A DNA stretch of 54,784 nt from Shewanella marina JCM 15074 (lineage in GTDB: Bacteria > Pseudomonadota > Gammaproteobacteria > Enterobacterales > Shewanellaceae): the NCBI RefSeq assembly GCF_000614975.1, contig NZ_BALM01000028.1, forward strand, positions 1-54,784, in the 5' to 3' direction. Of the stretch, positions 54,780-54,784 are shown in pieces; positions within the stretch are counted from its first letter, which is position 1; every line of letters starts with the position of its first letter. The notes under the pieces are model-generated. The model did no database searches and was not told the origin of the DNA. It saw only the letters and a program-made list of their open reading frames with translations. The position numbers and the translations under genes are program-made.

Positions 54780-54784
54780 ATCCT

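Overview
The window looks like chromosome of a Gammaproteobacterium of the Shewanella type. The grounds are the zwf-pgl-edd-eda operon divergent from hexR-pykA with HexR-like boxes between them, a Tus protein, TsgA transporters, a secreted subtilase, Tim44-like and GGDEF proteins, and AT-rich intergenic DNA. The genus is inferred from gene content and protein resemblance, not from a marker gene.

Layout. 1-640: an intact initiator tRNA gene followed by decayed copies, two of which share the same altered anticodon arm. 640-1487: AT-rich DNA without genes. 1.5-8 kb: a POT peptide transporter, a LysR regulator divergent from an agmatinase-family ureohydrolase, and two adjacent tsgA paralogues that both carry terminator-like leader hairpins. 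8.2-10.5 kb: a frameshifted fadE. 10.6-13.4 kb: two paralogous membrane diguanylate cyclases. 13.5-19.9 kb: a minus-strand cluster with a Yip1 protein, an unannotated 27-residue membrane peptide, an adaptor, an ABC ATPase, a MacB-like permease, a LytS-type kinase, a LytTR regulator and a GNAT enzyme. 20.3-23.4 kb: tus, a WYL regulator, and a CcdA plus thioredoxin pair. 23.5-32.3 kb: an orphan type VI secretion module (vgrG, DUF4123 adaptor, 1302-residue LysM protein, overlapping lipoprotein), then a PoNi-like immunity gene preceded by a short remnant of the effector's 3' end. 32.5-37.4 kb: an M20 amidohydrolase, a metallopeptidase-like protein lacking the usual Glu, a Tim44-like protein and an aminotransferase. 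37.6-45.1 kb: the Entner-Doudoroff operon with hexR and pykA. 45.2-52.6 kb: a secreted subtilase, a small Cys-pair protein and three secreted proteins of unknown function. 52.9-54.8 kb: a RAYT-type transposase element with truncated copies of its own end piled up beside it.

How the genes work together. Zwf, Pgl, Edd and Eda convert glucose-6-phosphate to pyruvate and glyceraldehyde-3-phosphate. HexR probably represses both the zwf operon and pykA through the three boxes described. The Yip1-to-kinase cluster looks like a sensed export system. VgrG, its adaptor, the LysM protein and the lipoprotein overlap or nearly touch, which suggests one secreted toxin module with its protection factor; no structural T6SS genes are present here.

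Quality warning. Six genes (fadE, the LytTR regulator, its kinase, ccdA, the M20 amidohydrolase and a secreted protein) are each broken by what looks like exactly one missing base, mostly in very short homopolymers. Each returns to normal family length if one base is restored. Sequencing error is the simplest explanation, so these genes should not be treated as biologically dead without checking reads.
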